Of a stretch of 37,294 nucleotides of DNA, positions 35,606 through 37,294 are shown piece after piece. The number at the start of each line of letters is the position of its first letter. Within the stretch, counting starts at the first letter, position 1. The position numbers and the translations under genes are program-made. Under the pieces are notes generated by a model that saw only the letters and a program-made list of their open reading frames with translations, searched no databases and was not told the DNA's origin. Source of the DNA: Ruminococcus sp. UBA6407 (lineage in GTDB: Bacteria; Bacillota; Clostridia; Oscillospirales; Ruminococcaceae); contig DJPR01000020.1 of assembly GCA_002438605.1 (NCBI GenBank), positions 1 through 37,294 of the forward strand, read 5' to 3'.

Positions 35606-37000
35606 ATGATAAAAATTAAAAGGATTTTTGCTTTAGGGCTTGCTTTTTCCATGTTATACGGAACGGTCGGCTGTAAGAACAAGAATAAGTCCGAATCAAG
35701 CAGTATTTCAGAGCTTATTTCTGAAGCGGATACTGAAGATGTTAGAAATACAAAGGGTCAGACTATTTATTGGCTGTCTGACTATGACATAAATCCCGAA
35801 GAAAATCAGGAGCGTTCAACTGCTCTTGCACTTTTTGAGGACGTTTACGGAGCAAAAATCGAATACTTACCTGCAAAATCCTCCGAATTGATGAGTACGC
35901 TTAACGCATTGCTTCAAGCAGGAGAAACTGTGGATATGTTTCCTTATTACAACGAATATGCTTTGTCAGGCATAACCGATGATAAGTTTCAGCCGCTTGA
36001 CGAGTATTATGACGTTCTTGATATGGAAAATTCAATGTGGGACGATATGAGAGATGATATTGAACTTCTTGAATACAACAACAATCATTATGTAATTCCT
36101 TATTCACGTTCAAATCCGCAGTTTTTAGTCTACAAAAGAAACTTTATAAATGAATTTAACCTTGAAGACCCTTACGAGCTTTATAAAAACGGTCAGTGGA
36201 CATGGGATAAATTCATGGAGATAATGAAGGCCTATACAGAAGCAAAACCTGATGCAAAATTATACGGAATCGGCGGAGATATAGGTCAGGGACTTGTTTA
36301 CTCAACAGGCGACACCTTTGTAACCAAAGAAAGCGGCAAGTTCAAGAATAATTTAAGCAGTCCTGAAATAGAAAAAGCTGAAAACCTGCTTACTGAACTA
36401 AAAAATTCAGGTTTATATGATGCAGATGCTGATGAATCTGACTTTCTTTCACAAATTACTCCACTGTTCTACGGCTGTTCGGATTGGCTTCTTGCTGACA
36501 TGAATATAAATCATAAGGGACTTGACTTAATGGCTGTACCTTACCCTAAGTCACCCGATACTGATAAATACTGTGTTTCTGCCGACCTTAACGGAAAAAT
36601 GCTTGTAAAGGGTTCTGATAAGGGAGCTGCAGTTGCCGCATATATAAGATGTGAACGTCTTGTTCAGACAAATGAAAAGTTTTTAAATGAAAAAAAAGCT
36701 CAGGCAACAGAAATGAAAAAAACTATATCAGGAGGTTCTGTTCCATTTATTACGGCAGAACAGTATGATGCTGTTCAAGGCTTTTGCAGTGCAGACAATA
36801 CGGCACACATATTTGACCCTGCGTACTATTTAGGTCTTGGCATTTTTAACAACAGGGTGTATAACTTTGAAGTAAGGGATACAATAAGCAATTTAAGTGA
36901 TGCTGTTTTGAAATATCCTGAAAATGCTGAAAGCTGGTCTGCTTTAAAGGACTCGCTTAACAGCAGGGTTGACAGTGCAGTTGCATTATATAATAAATAA
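35606..37000 (+). CDS. Extracellular solute-binding lipoprotein (ABC type, family 1)
   Basis: 464 residues from the ATG at 35606, after AAAGGAG. A lipoprotein signal with Cys23 in YGTVGCKNKNK, then a Ser/Glu linker and a bilobal sugar-type binding fold (IYWLSDYDINPEENQ, LEDPYELYKNGQWTWDKFMEIMKAYTEA). Such proteins deliver sugars or oligosaccharides to ABC permeases, but no permease or ATPase gene follows. The upstream in-frame ATG at 35516 overlaps the -35 and is not used. Confidence 0.9.
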   Translation: MIKIKRIFALGLAFSMLYGTVGCKNKNKSESSSISELISEADTEDVRNTKGQTIYWLSDYDINPEENQERSTALALFEDVYGAKIEYLPAKSSELMSTLNALLQAGETVDMFPYYNEYALSGITDDKFQPLDEYYDVLDMENSMWDDMRDDIELLEYNNNHYVIPYSRSNPQFLVYKRNFINEFNLEDPYELYKNGQWTWDKFMEIMKAYTEAKPDAKLYGIGGDIGQGLVYSTGDTFVTKESGKFKNNLSSPEIEKAENLLTELKNSGLYDADADESDFLSQITPLFYGCSDWLLADMNINHKGLDLMAVPYPKSPDTDKYCVSADLNGKMLVKGSDKGAAVAAYIRCERLVQTNEKFLNEKKAQATEMKKTISGGSVPFITAEQYDAVQGFCSADNTAHIFDPAYYLGLGIFNNRVYNFEVRDTISNLSDAVLKYPENAESWSALKDSLNSRVDSAVALYNK

Positions 37001-37003
37001 AAC

Positions 37004-37176
37004 GGGGTTTCCAAAGGGTTGATAACCCTTTGGCAGAGTCCAGAGACAGCGTCTCTGGTGGGGTGTGGGGCGAAGCCCTGCATAAAGCCTTTAAGCGTTT
37101 AGCATAGGGTGAATTTAGAAACAGTTTCAACTGTTTCTAAAGAGGGGCATGCCTTACAAGTGAAGGCTGCCCCTTT
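37004..37176 (+). repeat. Three-hairpin intergenic element, copy B
   Basis: Starts 3 nt after the lipoprotein stop. Hairpin 1 (CCAAAGGGTT / AACCCTTTGG), the core with GGGGTGTGGGGC and GCATAAAGCCTTTAAGCG shared with copy A, hairpin 2 at 37114-37141 (TTTAGAAACAGT / ACTGTTTCTAAA) and hairpin 3 at 37144-37174. Stems 2 and 3 differ from copy A but pair fully or nearly so. Confidence 0.8.
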
Positions 37177-37223
37177 TACATTTATATATACCTATATACC
37201 GCATTTTACAGTTTGTTATAAAA

Positions 37224-37294
37224 GGATGAGGGAACGCTCTCTTTTGCAGAGCGCCCTGCGGCTGCTTGTGGGACGCTGTCCCACACCCTGCAAG
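37224..37294 (-). repeat. Partial, inverted copy of the three-hairpin element
   Basis: On the minus strand: GCAGGGTGTGGGACAGCGTC as the core, then a hairpin like stem 3 (GCGCTCT / AGAGCGTTCCC). Cut by the window end. Confidence 0.55.

Noticed and set aside
36826..37083. 85-codon minus-strand open frame at the end of the lipoprotein gene
   Set aside because: Lies opposite coding sequence and enters the repeat element.

Overview
The window looks like chromosomal DNA from a cellulosome-producing Ruminococcus (Firmicutes, Oscillospirales), close to R. flavefaciens or R. champanellensis. The best evidence is a scaffoldin cluster in the order known for R. flavefaciens (scaC-scaA-scaB). Low-GC codon use, strong AGGAGG-type ribosome binding sites and clean TTGACA-N17-TATAAT promoters also fit. 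The species cannot be fixed from sequence alone.

Layout. 1-5766 (minus): scaC (cohesin plus dockerin adaptor), scaA (novel N-terminal module, one cohesin, dockerin) and the first 1033 codons of scaB, which has three cohesins of one type followed by at least four of a second type and runs off the left edge. 6451-7982 (minus): dusB and a GtrA-like membrane protein. 8227-9480 (plus): a CNNM/CorC-type transporter. 9657-17253 (plus): the F-type ATP synthase operon from its own promoter, atpB-E-F-[H+A fused]-G-D-C, then birA. 17557-20937 (plus): a glycerophosphodiester phosphodiesterase, a DUF975 membrane protein, pspA with a small membrane protein, and pnuC. 20976-25546 (minus): an iron block with feoA, feoA, feoB, a FeoB-associated Cys-rich peptide, two DtxR-like regulators and, just upstream, a DUF3793 gene. 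25991-29540 (minus): cysE, cysS, a 46-residue ORF, a YycJ-like hydrolase and rlmH, all downstream of a cysteine T-box. 29933-30985 (minus): a VanY-like peptidase. 31702-37000: a zinc-ribbon/low-complexity protein, mscL, a GNAT enzyme, a flavodoxin (minus), a short AraC-type regulator and a solute-binding lipoprotein.

Two results stand out. First, the delta and alpha subunits of the F1 ATPase are encoded as one continuous 698-codon frame, which conflicts with the usual one delta per three alpha. Second, seven copies of a palindrome, GGTTAG-N6-CTAACC, lie at the promoters of feoAAB, DUF3793, the flavodoxin and the AraC-type gene. This outlines an iron-responsive regulon spanning two loci 10 kb apart, probably read by the linked DtxR-like proteins, one of which has lost its metal ligands.

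The intergenic DNA is crowded with three dispersed repeat families: a short hairpin (AAGGCAACACCGCA type), a 154-160 bp MITE-like element with 24 bp terminal inverted repeats, and a three-hairpin element whose stems differ between copies while pairing is kept.
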